From assembly GCF_003460505.1 (NCBI RefSeq), contig NZ_QTVG01000005.1:62001-126000 (forward strand): a stretch of DNA of 64,000 bases, given 5' to 3'. The DNA comes from Eubacterium sp. AF36-5BH (GTDB lineage Bacteria > Bacillota > Clostridia > Lachnospirales > Lachnospiraceae). Positions 54,556 to 63,181 of this stretch are shown in pieces. Position 1 is the first letter of the stretch. Each line of letters begins with the position of its first letter. The translations under genes and the position numbers were made by a program. The notes beneath the pieces are model-generated. The model saw nothing but the letters and a program-made list of their open reading frames with translations. It was not told the origin of the DNA and ran no database searches.

Positions 54556-55013
54556 AATAATATAAATTAATTTAAAAAAATTCCCAACTATAAAATAATT
54601 AAAATAGTTCTTCAAAAGTATAAATAATTAAAATAATTCAAAAACTATAAATAATAAAAATAGTTCCCAATTTTATAATAGTAAAATATTACAAAGTTAA
54701 ATATAAAATCAATCTAAAAGCATAGATGCAAAATATAAAATATGATATAAAAATAATAAATGGACTATTAAAAACAGTAAAAAACATTTAGAAAAATATT
54801 ATGAAAAATTATTAAGAAAATTTATCAAGAAAAAATATCAAAAATATTGAAAAAATCACAAAAATTACTATATATTGTTTCTTTCAAAAACCTCAATAAT
54901 ATATGTTGTATAATGCACATATTATGGTAAACAGATAGGTAAAAAAACAATTTGATTTTATAAAAAAACACTTATATAATAGGGAATACAGCGATAAGAA
55001 AAGGGATAAGTAT
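54556..55013. repeat. AT-rich gap with degenerate tandem repeats before xerD
   Basis: This 458-base gap is A-rich on the plus strand. Between 54581 and 54688 lie four imperfect units of 25-29 bases, starting at 54581, 54608, 54637 and 54664, each of the form TTC-(CCAA/AAAA)-ACTATAAATAAT-(T)AAAATAG. The remainder (54690-54950) is poly-A rich without a coding frame. The xerD promoter lies at its end. Confidence 0.6.
54952..54980 (+). promoter_or_regulatory. Sigma-A promoter of xerD
   Basis: TTGATT (54952-54957), 17 bases, TATAAT (54975-54980), 34 bases before the xerD ATG. Confidence 0.75.
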
Positions 55014-55904
55014 ATGCAGGATTTAATAAATGAATTTGTTTTACAATTGCATAAAAAGAAGAATATATCTCCCAATACAGAAGAATCGTATATTCGAGAT
55101 GTAAGGAAATTATTTGAATATTTTGAAAAGGAAAATAAGAAAGTTCAAATTAACACTATTTTAAAAGAAGATTTGGAAGAATATATTATTCATTTACAAA
55201 GTATAGGAAGAGCGCCAACAACAATTTCCAGAACAATTGCATCCATTAAAGCGTTCTTTAATTTTCTGTATACCGAAGCATATATAGAATTTAATCCGGC
55301 GGCTAATCTAAAATCACCTAAAATAGTAAAGAAGACACCGGAAATCCTTTCTGTAAAAGAAATTGACTTGCTTTTAAGTCAACCATCGGGAAAAACACCA
55401 AAACAGTTAAGGGATAAGGCTATGCTTGAATTACTGTATGCGACAGGTATGAGAGTTACAGAACTTATTACATTGAAAATAACAGACGTTAATATTAATG
55501 TTGAAAAGATTACATGTCATGATCGAAAAAAAGATAGAGTTCTTGAATTTGGTCAGGAAGCACACAAGGCTTTAACTGAATATTTGGAAGAGGGAAGACC
55601 ACAGTTGATAAGCAAGAACATAAAAAGTGATGTGCTTTTTCCTAATTGCGCCGGTGGAGAAATGAGTAGACAGGGGTTCTGGAAACTGCTTAAAAAATAC
55701 GGTGAAAAAGCTGGAATTAACAAGGATATAACACCTCACACATTAAGACATTCGTTTGCAGCACATTTAGTTGAAAATGGTGCGAATTTAAAGGTTATAC
55801 AGAAAATGTTGGGGCATTCAGATATATCAACTACACACATGTACATGGAAACAGGTAGTAGTAGAGTAAAAAATATATATGATAAGACACAAAATATTGT
55901 ATAA
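55014..55904 (+). CDS. xerD: Tyrosine recombinase XerD
   Basis: Resolves chromosome dimers at dif with XerC. SAM-like N-terminal domain (residues 1-85) and catalytic domain with Arg in LLYATGMRVTELITLK, HTLRHSFAAHL (His-x2-Arg) and LGHSDISTTHMYM (His and nucleophile Tyr). 296 residues, chromosomal Xer length. AAGGG precedes the ATG. No attachment sites or cargo nearby, so it is the housekeeping enzyme. Confidence 0.93.
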   Translation: MQDLINEFVLQLHKKKNISPNTEESYIRDVRKLFEYFEKENKKVQINTILKEDLEEYIIHLQSIGRAPTTISRTIASIKAFFNFLYTEAYIEFNPAANLKSPKIVKKTPEILSVKEIDLLLSQPSGKTPKQLRDKAMLELLYATGMRVTELITLKITDVNINVEKITCHDRKKDRVLEFGQEAHKALTEYLEEGRPQLISKNIKSDVLFPNCAGGEMSRQGFWKLLKKYGEKAGINKDITPHTLRHSFAAHLVENGANLKVIQKMLGHSDISTTHMYMETGSSRVKNIYDKTQNIV

Positions 55905-55984
55905 TGACTTATGGTAAGATTAATAATCAGCTTTTAGTGTGCAGATTGTTATATATATATTAAAGAGGGAAAGGGGAACTAAAG

Positions 55985-56236
55985 ATGAATAAAAATTATG
56001 CTGAAAAAATGACGTACATAGTAAGGATTATAGGTGTTATTGTAATGGTAATTGGCATTGCAATTGCTTTTGTGATAAATATTAAATATCAGAACAGATA
56101 TGAACTAGATGCATTATCAGAAGTTAATTATGGCATTGGCATTGCAACAGTATTTTTCTCGATTGTTTTAGGAACTTTGTTTATTTTTATTGGTGAGATT
56201 TTTAAGTTTTTTAATGTACAGAACGATAATAAATAA
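55985..56236 (+). CDS. Small two-TM protein of unknown function
   Basis: 83 residues, two membrane helices (VRIIGVIVMVIGIAIAFVI and GIGIATVFFSIVLGTLFIFI) joined by a polar loop. AAGGGGAAC is well placed before the ATG. No family recognised. It is followed by a long bidirectional terminator. Confidence 0.7.
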   Translation: MNKNYAEKMTYIVRIIGVIVMVIGIAIAFVINIKYQNRYELDALSEVNYGIGIATVFFSIVLGTLFIFIGEIFKFFNVQNDNK

Positions 56237-56263
56237 TATAACATAAGTAGAACAGACAGTTAA

Positions 56264-56337
56264 AAAAGGAACGTTTACTTAACAATTATATTTAACCGAT
56301 AAAATCGGCTAGGTATAATAAAGTAAACGTTCCTTTT
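56264..56337. terminator. Bidirectional terminator between the two-TM gene and aroF
   Basis: AAAAGGAACGTTTACTT (56264-56280) pairs perfectly over 17 bases with 56321-56337. The 40-base loop holds a second hairpin CCGAT/ATCGG (56296-56308). Both strands end in T runs. Confidence 0.85.
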
Positions 56338-56420
56338 ATTTTCAGAATGATATATAGAAATTTAATGTATTAAAATTCTATAAAAGATTTGAATTCAAAT
56401 TTAAATCACATTGTCTTTTT

Positions 56421-57449
56421 TTATGCTTCTTCAGCAATGAGGTAAAGTAATTTTTCTGTATCTTCCCAGCCTAAACATGGATCTGTAATAGATTTACCAT
56501 AACAATGACCATCAACAGGCTGATTTCCACCTTCAATGTAGCTTTCAATCATTAAACCTTTAACAAATCCTTTTAAGTCCTTTGAATGTTTACGGTTATG
56601 CATGATTTCTTTTGCAATTCTAATTTGTTCCATATATTTCTTGTTTGAATTTGAATGATTACAGTCAATAACAAGAGCAGGATTTGCAAAACCTTTTGCA
56701 ACATATTTTTCATGTAAATTCACCATATCTTCATAATGGTAGTTTGGAATGCATGAACCATACTGGTTTACGGCACCACGTAAAATTGCATGGGCTAAAT
56801 CGTTCCCTTCAGTTTGAACATCCCAACCTCTATATAAGAATGAATGTGAAGCCTGTGCAGCTTCAATAGAGTTTAACATAATTGAAATATCTCCACTTGT
56901 AGGATTCTTCATACCAACAGGAATATCTAAACCACTTGATGTAAGACGATGCTGCTGGTTTTCAACTGAACGGGCACCAATTGCAACGTATGATATGCAG
57001 TCTGAAAAATATCTTGCATTTTCAGGATAAAGCATTTCGTCAGCAATTGGTAATTTTGTATCTTCCATAATCTTTAAAAACATCTGACGAATTGTGATTA
57101 ATCCCTGTAATAAATCAGGTTTCTTTTCAGGATCAGGCTGATGTAACATTCCTTTATAGCCTTTACCTGTTGTACGTGGTTTATTTGTATATACTCTAGG
57201 AATAATATAAAGTTTATCTTTAACTTCTTCCTGAACTCGTGCTAATCTTTGAACGTAATCCTCAACAGCTTCCTGATTATCTGCTGAACAAGGGCCGATG
57301 ATAACAGCAAATTTGTCACTTGCACCTGTGAAAATATCACGAATTTCTGCATCGTTCTTTTTCTTTTGTTCTGCTACAGCCTCAGGAACAGGATACATAG
57401 TCTTGATTTCCATTGGTGTAGGTAATTTCCTAAAAAATGTACTTCCCAT
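56421..57449 (-). CDS. aroF: 3-deoxy-7-phosphoheptulonate (DAHP) synthase, AroFGH type
   Basis: First enzyme of the shikimate route, from phosphoenolpyruvate and erythrose 4-phosphate. FAVIIGPCSADNQEAV, IIPRVYTNKPRTTGKGYKGM, SYVAIGARSVENQQHR, PVGMKNPTSGD and VIDCNHSNSNKKY hold the metal and substrate residues of the class I alpha (E. coli-like) enzyme. 342 residues. AAGGAG precedes the ATG. The feedback type (Phe, Tyr or Trp) cannot be told. It is monocistronic. Confidence 0.95.
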   Translation of the reverse strand: MGSTFFRKLPTPMEIKTMYPVPEAVAEQKKKNDAEIRDIFTGASDKFAVIIGPCSADNQEAVEDYVQRLARVQEEVKDKLYIIPRVYTNKPRTTGKGYKGMLHQPDPEKKPDLLQGLITIRQMFLKIMEDTKLPIADEMLYPENARYFSDCISYVAIGARSVENQQHRLTSSGLDIPVGMKNPTSGDISIMLNSIEAAQASHSFLYRGWDVQTEGNDLAHAILRGAVNQYGSCIPNYHYEDMVNLHEKYVAKGFANPALVIDCNHSNSNKKYMEQIRIAKEIMHNRKHSKDLKGFVKGLMIESYIEGGNQPVDGHCYGKSITDPCLGWEDTEKLLYLIAEEA

Positions 57450-57906
57450 AATGTCTCCTTAAATATTAGTTATATAAATTTGTCTAAAATTATGATGCAT
57501 AATCATAAAGCAACATTAAATATGCTAAACAATTATAACATAAATTCATAATTATGCAAAAGTAGTATAACATATATATATAATAATTCAACGGTTTAAA
57601 GTGCGAAAATCATAGTGGGATACTTGGATTTTTATAAAAATACTACCTAATAAAAATAGTTCATATTTTTTTCAAATATTTTGTTTATAGTAAACACAGT
57701 TACTATCTTATTATTGTAAATATATAAGTAATCTTTTAAGGAATACGATGAAGTGCAATAACTATATTTACCATATTTATATAGGAACAAGATGAGATTA
57801 AATATTAAAAATAACTTGAAAAAAATGTGAAATGTTGTATCATTGTGAAAGGGTGCGCCCTATAAAGAAATGTTTTTCTATATATTTATGTAATGGAGGA
57901 AGAATA
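57450..57906. promoter_or_regulatory. Divergent aroF / ltaS intergenic region
   Basis: On the minus strand aroF has TTGCAT (57559-57554), 16 bases, TATAAT (57537-57532). Between it and the start is a palindrome TTATGAT-GCATA-ATCATAA (57490-57508). On the plus strand the ltaS-like gene has TTGAAA (57816-57821), 16 bases, TATCAT (57838-57843). A further inverted repeat ATAGTAA-N6-TTACTAT is at 57687-57706. No T-box or other riboswitch was recognised. Confidence 0.6.
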
Positions 57907-60165
57907 TTGGATAACGAAAATAAAGATATAAAATCAAATGAAAAAAAATCGGACAATGAAAATGTGGATAAAAAAATAGATGAAAAGAAATCAGATAATG
58001 AAATAGATGAAACAATATTAGATAATGAAAAAATAAAAAAAGATATTACTAATATCGTTCAAAAAGGGAAAGAAAGATACAAAACTTACAGAGCTTTCTT
58101 TGCTAAAACATACAATAAACACATAATTTATATGTATATAACAATTGCCCTGTTGGTTAATCTATTAATCGAAATGATGGCAAGAGGTTCTTTCCTAAAA
58201 GGAATTTATTTCTTGATTGGTTCACCTTATGTATTTTTATGCAATTCAGTAATTATTTTGATGACACTGTCGGTTACATTGTTAATGAGAAGACGACTTT
58301 GGGGGTTATCTTTAATCTCTGTTATATGGATTATATCTGGTATAACAAATGCTGTTTTACTTGCAAACAGAGTAACGCCTTTTACTGCAGTGGACTTAAT
58401 GCTTATTGATAGTGGCTTGGGCGTTATTACAAAATATTTTTCATTTTTTCAAATTATTTTAGTAATTCTTGCTTTAATATTTGTAATTGCTTTATTGGTT
58501 TACGGATTTTTTAAGGCACCAAAAGTCAGACATAGAATAAAATATCCAAGAAATATTATTGGAATTTTAATAATATGGTTAATAGGTTTTGGAACTTTAT
58601 CCCTTGGTTTAGGTTCAAATTTAATATCGCTTAAGTTTGGAGAATTAAGAGTTTCCTATTACCAGTACGGTTTTGTTTATTGTTTTTCAAATAGTTTGAT
58701 TAATACAGGAATTGCAAAACCAAACACATATTCAAATAAAGAAATTAAAAAAATTGTAAAAAAGAAGGATACAATCAAATTAAGCAAGGCAAAGAAAAAA
58801 CCGAATATTTTATTTTTGCAGTTAGAATCATTTTTTGATATGAACAATATGAAAAATATTAAGTTGTCAAAGAATCCTGTTCCTAATTTTGAAAAACTTC
58901 TTAAGAATTATCCAAGTGGTTATTTTAATGTGCCAATTGTTGGTGCAGGAACTGTAAATACAGAATTCGAAGTAATGACAGGTATTAATTTGGATTTCTT
59001 TGGACCGGGAGAATATCCTTTTAAAACAAAATTAGTTGATACTACATGTGAAAGTATTAGTTATAACCTGAAAGAATATGGTTATAAGTGTCATGCCATT
59101 CATAATAATACAGCTACATTTTATGGTAGAAATCAGGTATTTGCAAACTTAGGCTACGATACTTTTACAACAATTGAAAATATGGATGTAAAGAAGTTTA
59201 CGCCTATGGGCTGGGCTAAAGACAAAATATTAACTAAATATATTATGGAAGCTCTTAAGTCCACAAAAGGTCAGGATTATATTTACACAATATCGGTTCA
59301 GGGACATGGTAGTTATCCAACAGATGGTGACTATAAATATCCTATAAAAGTCAGTGGTGATGTTGATGAAGCTACAAAGAATAAATATCAATATTATGCT
59401 ATGGAAACATACCAGATGGATAAGTTTATAGGTAAACTTGTTAAGACTTTAAGTGAATTCGATGAAGACACAATTCTTGTAATGTATGGTGACCATCTAC
59501 CAAGTTTCGGCTTAAGTGGAGAAGATTTAGTAAATGGTGATGTTTATCAGACACAGTACGTAATTTGGTCTAACTTCAAAAATGATTACTACAAAAATGA
59601 AGACATTGAAGCTTATCAGTTAGAATCAAAGATTCTTGGTGGATTGAACATGAATGCCGGTGATATTAATAAATATACACAGGAACACAAGAATGATGAT
59701 AGCAAATCGTATCAGGAAGGATTAAAAAATCTTGCTTATGACCTGCTATATGGTGATAATTATGCCAGCAATGGTAAGAATCCTTATAAGCCAACAAATA
59801 TACAGCTTGGTTTGCATGAAGTGAAAGTTAGTTCGGTTACACCGATGTATAACTCTGACGGTGAGGTTTGTGTATACGGAAAATATTTTACAAACTACAG
59901 CAAAGTTTATGTGAACGGTGAAAAGCAGGAAACAACATTTGTTGACAAAAACACCTTGACTATCGATTATCCTGATTTGAAAAATGGCGACCAGATTTCG
60001 GTTTACCAGCAAAATTCTGATGATCATGTATTGTCAAAAACTGAACCGTATACATTTACTGATGATGAATTAGCACCAGAAACAACTTCTTCTAAAAAAA
60101 CTGTTTCATCATCAAAAAATAAAAAACAAAAAAATAGCAAGAAAAAAACTAAAAATACAAAATAA
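57907..60165 (+). CDS. LTA synthase-family (sulfatase-fold) membrane enzyme
   Basis: Membrane glycerophosphate transferase-like protein, as for lipoteichoic acid synthesis. A highly charged cytosolic N-terminus (residues 1-60), five membrane helices (about 70-240), then an outside sulfatase-fold domain: LFLQLESFFDMN (metal Glu), GAGTVNTEFEVMTG (where the nucleophile Thr sits), VQGHGSYP and MYGDHLPSFG. A C-terminal IPT/TIG-like beta domain (about 640-725, SVTPMYNSDGEVCVYG) and a Ser/Lys tail are added. 752 residues. The start is TTG 57907, six bases after GGAGG; upstream codons have no ribosome binding site. Confidence 0.88.
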   Translation: MDNENKDIKSNEKKSDNENVDKKIDEKKSDNEIDETILDNEKIKKDITNIVQKGKERYKTYRAFFAKTYNKHIIYMYITIALLVNLLIEMMARGSFLKGIYFLIGSPYVFLCNSVIILMTLSVTLLMRRRLWGLSLISVIWIISGITNAVLLANRVTPFTAVDLMLIDSGLGVITKYFSFFQIILVILALIFVIALLVYGFFKAPKVRHRIKYPRNIIGILIIWLIGFGTLSLGLGSNLISLKFGELRVSYYQYGFVYCFSNSLINTGIAKPNTYSNKEIKKIVKKKDTIKLSKAKKKPNILFLQLESFFDMNNMKNIKLSKNPVPNFEKLLKNYPSGYFNVPIVGAGTVNTEFEVMTGINLDFFGPGEYPFKTKLVDTTCESISYNLKEYGYKCHAIHNNTATFYGRNQVFANLGYDTFTTIENMDVKKFTPMGWAKDKILTKYIMEALKSTKGQDYIYTISVQGHGSYPTDGDYKYPIKVSGDVDEATKNKYQYYAMETYQMDKFIGKLVKTLSEFDEDTILVMYGDHLPSFGLSGEDLVNGDVYQTQYVIWSNFKNDYYKNEDIEAYQLESKILGGLNMNAGDINKYTQEHKNDDSKSYQEGLKNLAYDLLYGDNYASNGKNPYKPTNIQLGLHEVKVSSVTPMYNSDGEVCVYGKYFTNYSKVYVNGEKQETTFVDKNTLTIDYPDLKNGDQISVYQQNSDDHVLSKTEPYTFTDDELAPETTSSKKTVSSSKNKKQKNSKKKTKNTK

Positions 60166-60182
60166 AATAGCATATAAGTTTT

Positions 60183-60224
60183 AAAACTCCATTACAATAT
60201 ATAAAGATGTAATGGAGTTTTTTT
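60183..60224 (+). terminator. Terminator hairpin that also contains the next gene's ribosome binding site
   Basis: AAAACTCCATTACA (60183-60196) pairs with TGTAATGGAGTTTT (60208-60221), 11-base loop, then Ts to 60224. The ATG of the next gene is at 60225, and its only SD, GGAG (60214-60217), lies in the right arm of the stem. Confidence 0.8.
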
Positions 60225-61460
60225 ATGAAAAAAATTATTGCGTTTATATTAATAATGGCTTTGACTTTAAATTGTACACAGGGGAATGCAATGGTCAAAG
60301 GACAAAATAATGATAAAAGTATGTCTAAAAACATTACTAAAAATGTTGCTAATTCAAATGTGGAAAATGATACTGCAAAGGATGAGTATAATGCAAAGTA
60401 CTATGTTTTAATGGAAGCTAAATCAGGTAGCATTATTAAATCCAATAACGAAAATGAAAAATTAAGTCCTGCAAGTATTACAAAGATTATGACTTTGATT
60501 TTGATATTTGATTACATACATAGTGGCAAAATAAAGTTAGGGGATATGGTTACTACAAGTGCAAAAGCTAAAAGCATGGGTGGGTCACAGGTCTTTTTAG
60601 AAGAAGGTGAACAACAGAATGTGGAAACTTTAATAAAATGTATAATCATTGCTTCCGGTAATGATGCTTCAGTTGCTATGGCAGAACATATTGCAGGAAG
60701 TGAGGAAGAATTTGTAAAACAAATGAATACAAGAGCAAAGAAACTTGGTATGAATAATACAAATTTTATAGACTGCTGCGGTCTTACTGATTCGGATGAT
60801 CATTATACTACAGCAAAAGATGTGGCAACAATGTCCAGAGAGCTTATTACAAAGTACCCGGAAATATTTAAGTATTCAACAATATGGATGGAAATGTTTA
60901 CTCATAAAACTGCTAAAGGTGAATCAAAATTTATGCTTACCAATACAAATAAGTTACTTAAAGTAAATAAGTATGTAAAGGGCTTGAAAACGGGCAGCAC
61001 CTCTAAGGCTAAATATTGTGTCTCTACAGTTGCTGAGAAAGATAATGTGGAATTAATTGCTGTAGTAATGGCTGCTGCTGACTACAAGGAAAGATTTAAT
61101 ATATCCCAAAAACTTATAAACTATGGCTTTGCAAATTGTAAAGTTTATACAGACAATAAAAAATATAATGGAAATATTAAAATATCCAATGGGAAAAAGG
61201 AAAGCTTAAAAATTAAAAAAACTGATTTTAGTTATGTAGATACAAAAAATAATGATTTATCGAAAATAAAAAGAAAAATCAGCATCAAGAAAGACCTTCA
61301 GGCACCGGTAAGAAAAGGTGAGATAGTAGGCAAAGCCTCATATTACTTAAAAGGAAAGAATATTGGAGAAGTAAATATAGTATCAGAGGAAAGTGTAAAT
61401 AAAATAAACTACGGTTTTTCATTAATTAAATGCATGCAGATGTTTTTTAGAATTGGATAA
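60225..61460 (+). CDS. D-alanyl-D-alanine carboxypeptidase (DacA/DacF family)
   Basis: Penicillin-binding protein 5-like enzyme that trims the last D-Ala from peptidoglycan stems. Signal peptide (residues 1-22), S-x-x-K in LSPASITKIMTL, S-x-N in IIASGNDASVAM, K-T-G in GLKTGSTSKAKY, then a beta-rich C-terminal domain (about 320-395) and an amphipathic end. 411 residues. Its ribosome binding site lies inside the preceding terminator hairpin. Confidence 0.94.
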   Translation: MKKIIAFILIMALTLNCTQGNAMVKGQNNDKSMSKNITKNVANSNVENDTAKDEYNAKYYVLMEAKSGSIIKSNNENEKLSPASITKIMTLILIFDYIHSGKIKLGDMVTTSAKAKSMGGSQVFLEEGEQQNVETLIKCIIIASGNDASVAMAEHIAGSEEEFVKQMNTRAKKLGMNNTNFIDCCGLTDSDDHYTTAKDVATMSRELITKYPEIFKYSTIWMEMFTHKTAKGESKFMLTNTNKLLKVNKYVKGLKTGSTSKAKYCVSTVAEKDNVELIAVVMAAADYKERFNISQKLINYGFANCKVYTDNKKYNGNIKISNGKKESLKIKKTDFSYVDTKNNDLSKIKRKISIKKDLQAPVRKGEIVGKASYYLKGKNIGEVNIVSEESVNKINYGFSLIKCMQMFFRIG

Positions 61461-61594
61461 TTAAGTATATGATAAAATCAGACAACTACAATGCATAATC
61501 ATATTATATAAATACACTGGATAACTACGCTAGATAACCACATTAGTTAATTGCGTAACATAACTGGATTTGATAACCGTATGTATAATAAAAG

Positions 61595-61623
61595 TTGAAA
61601 AAAATCTGATTTTTTTGTACAAT
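61595..61623 (+). promoter_or_regulatory. Sigma-A promoter of scpAB
   Basis: TTGAAA (61595-61600), 17 bases, TACAAT (61618-61623), 42 bases before scpA. The gap before it (61461-61590) holds loosely repeated GATAAC(C/T)AC-like words, otherwise nothing. Confidence 0.7.
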
Positions 61624-61665
61624 ACTATTTTGAGTAAAAATATAAATTATGAGGATTAATATTTA

Positions 61666-62409
61666 ATGGAATTAGAAGTAAAGTTAGAAGCGTTTGAAGG
61701 TCCGTTGGATTTGCTTTTACATTTGATTGAAAAAAATAAGGTTGATATATACGATATACCAATTGTTGAAATTACAGAACAATATTTGGATTATGTAAGT
61801 AAAATGCCAAAAGATGATTTAGATCTTGCAAGTGAATTTCTTGTAATGGCTGCAACTCTTATTGATATAAAAAGTAAAATGCTCTTACCTAAAGAAATTG
61901 ACGAAAATGGGGAAGAAATTGATCCAAGAGCCGAACTTGTTGAAAAATTAATTGAATATAAAATGTATAAATATGCATCTGTTGAGTTACGTGACATGCA
62001 GGTTTATGCCGGAAAGTCCTTATACAAAGAACCTACAATTCCTGAAGAAGTTAGCAAGTATCAGCAACCTGTTGATTTAGACCAACTTTTAGAGGGGGTT
62101 GATTTATCTAAACTTAATGAAATATTTCAGATGGTTTTAAAACGTCAGGTAGATAAAATTGATCCTGTTCGTAGTAAATTTGGAAAAATTGAAATGGAAG
62201 AAGTAAGTTTGCCGGACAAAATTGATTATGTGGCAAACACTGTAAGGAAAAAGAAAAAATGCAGTTTTAAACAATTACTTGAAAAATCAAAATCAAAAGT
62301 TGAAGTTATTGTTTCTTTTTTGGCTGTTTTAGAATTAATAAAGATAGGAGAAATTGAGGTTCATCAGGAGAAAACTTTTGGTGATATATATATTGACTCA
62401 ATAGTATAA
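61666..62409 (+). CDS. scpA: Segregation and condensation protein A
   Basis: Kleisin that bridges the SMC head domains in bacterial condensin. N-terminal KLEAFEGPLDLLLHLIEKNKVDIYDIPI (characteristic words FEGPLDLLLHLI and DIYDIPIVEITEQYL), DLASEFLVMAATLIDIKSKMLLP, and the C-terminal winged helix with FLAVLELIKIGEI. 247 residues. It is two bases from scpB. Confidence 0.97.
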   Translation: MELEVKLEAFEGPLDLLLHLIEKNKVDIYDIPIVEITEQYLDYVSKMPKDDLDLASEFLVMAATLIDIKSKMLLPKEIDENGEEIDPRAELVEKLIEYKMYKYASVELRDMQVYAGKSLYKEPTIPEEVSKYQQPVDLDQLLEGVDLSKLNEIFQMVLKRQVDKIDPVRSKFGKIEMEEVSLPDKIDYVANTVRKKKKCSFKQLLEKSKSKVEVIVSFLAVLELIKIGEIEVHQEKTFGDIYIDSIV

Positions 62410-62411
62410 TT

Positions 62412-62978
62412 ATGGAAATAAATTACAAAGCACAGGTAGAGGCGATTCTTTTTACAATGGGAGAATCGGTTGAAAAAAATAGAATTGCAAAAGCTCTTGA
62501 CATAACACAGGGCCAATTGAAAAAAATTGTAAAAGAAATGCAGGAAGATTATGCAAAGGATCACAGAGGAATTAAAATCATAGAATTGGAAAATTCCTAT
62601 CAGTTATGTACAAAGCCTGAATTATATGAAACTTTAATAAAAGTGGCTAAGCAACCTAAGAGACAGGTTTTAACAGATGTCATGATGGAAACATTGTCAA
62701 TTATTGCATATAAACAGCCTATTACTAAGTCAGAAATTGAAAGAATAAGAGGCGTTAAATCTGATTTCGCGGTTAATAAATTAGTAGAGTATATGCTTGT
62801 TGAGGAAGTTGGCAGATTGCAGACTCCAGGAAGACCACTTCTTTTTGGAACAACGGAAGAATTTTTAAGAAGATTTGGAGTTGAGTCTTCAGATAAATTA
62901 CCAATTATATCTCCTGATATGATTGAAGAGTTTAAACATGAGGCAGAAGACGAAATAACATTGAAATCAAATGACTAA
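62412..62978 (+). CDS. scpB: Segregation and condensation protein B
   Basis: Paired winged-helix partner of ScpA in the SMC complex. VEAILFTMGESVEKNRIAKAL, YQLCTKPELYETL, TLSIIAYKQPITKSEIERIRG and GRPLLFGTTEEFLRRFG are family signatures. 188 residues. The start two bases after scpA implies coupling. Confidence 0.97.
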   Translation: MEINYKAQVEAILFTMGESVEKNRIAKALDITQGQLKKIVKEMQEDYAKDHRGIKIIELENSYQLCTKPELYETLIKVAKQPKRQVLTDVMMETLSIIAYKQPITKSEIERIRGVKSDFAVNKLVEYMLVEEVGRLQTPGRPLLFGTTEEFLRRFGVESSDKLPIISPDMIEEFKHEAEDEITLKSND

Positions 62979-63071
62979 TAAAATTATGCTTAAAAAATCA
63001 GAAGAATAATTAAAGTTAAGAAATAGATATGTATTTTGGCAACAAAGTAAGAAGAATAAATAAGGAAAAAG

Positions 63072-63121
63072 AAAAATGATATGTATTCCTGTAATAAAGC
63101 AAGGAGACATATCATTTTTTG
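63072..63121 (+). terminator. Intrinsic terminator of scpAB
   Basis: AAAAATGATATGT (63072-63084) pairs perfectly with ACATATCATTTTT (63107-63119), 22-base loop, right arm ending in a T run. Confidence 0.8.
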
Positions 63122-63181
63122 TGTAATAAAAAATAAAACCATGAATATATTTAATAGATAACAATTAAACAGGTATATGGT

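Noticed and set aside
54690..54950. Replication origin in the poly-A rich gap before xerD
   Set aside because: No DnaA-box clusters, and the neighbours are not dnaA, dnaN or gyr genes. AT-richness alone is no evidence.
55014..55904. XerD as an integrase of a mobile element
   Set aside because: Length, gene neighbourhood and lack of flanking repeats or cargo genes fit the chromosomal dimer-resolution enzyme.
57450..57600. T-box leader before aroF
   Set aside because: There is no T-box core sequence and no terminator/antiterminator pair; only a short palindrome was found.
61470..61590. GATAAC(C/T)AC direct repeats before scpA as an operator array
   Set aside because: The words are loose, of uneven spacing and partly explained by composition, so the support is too weak.
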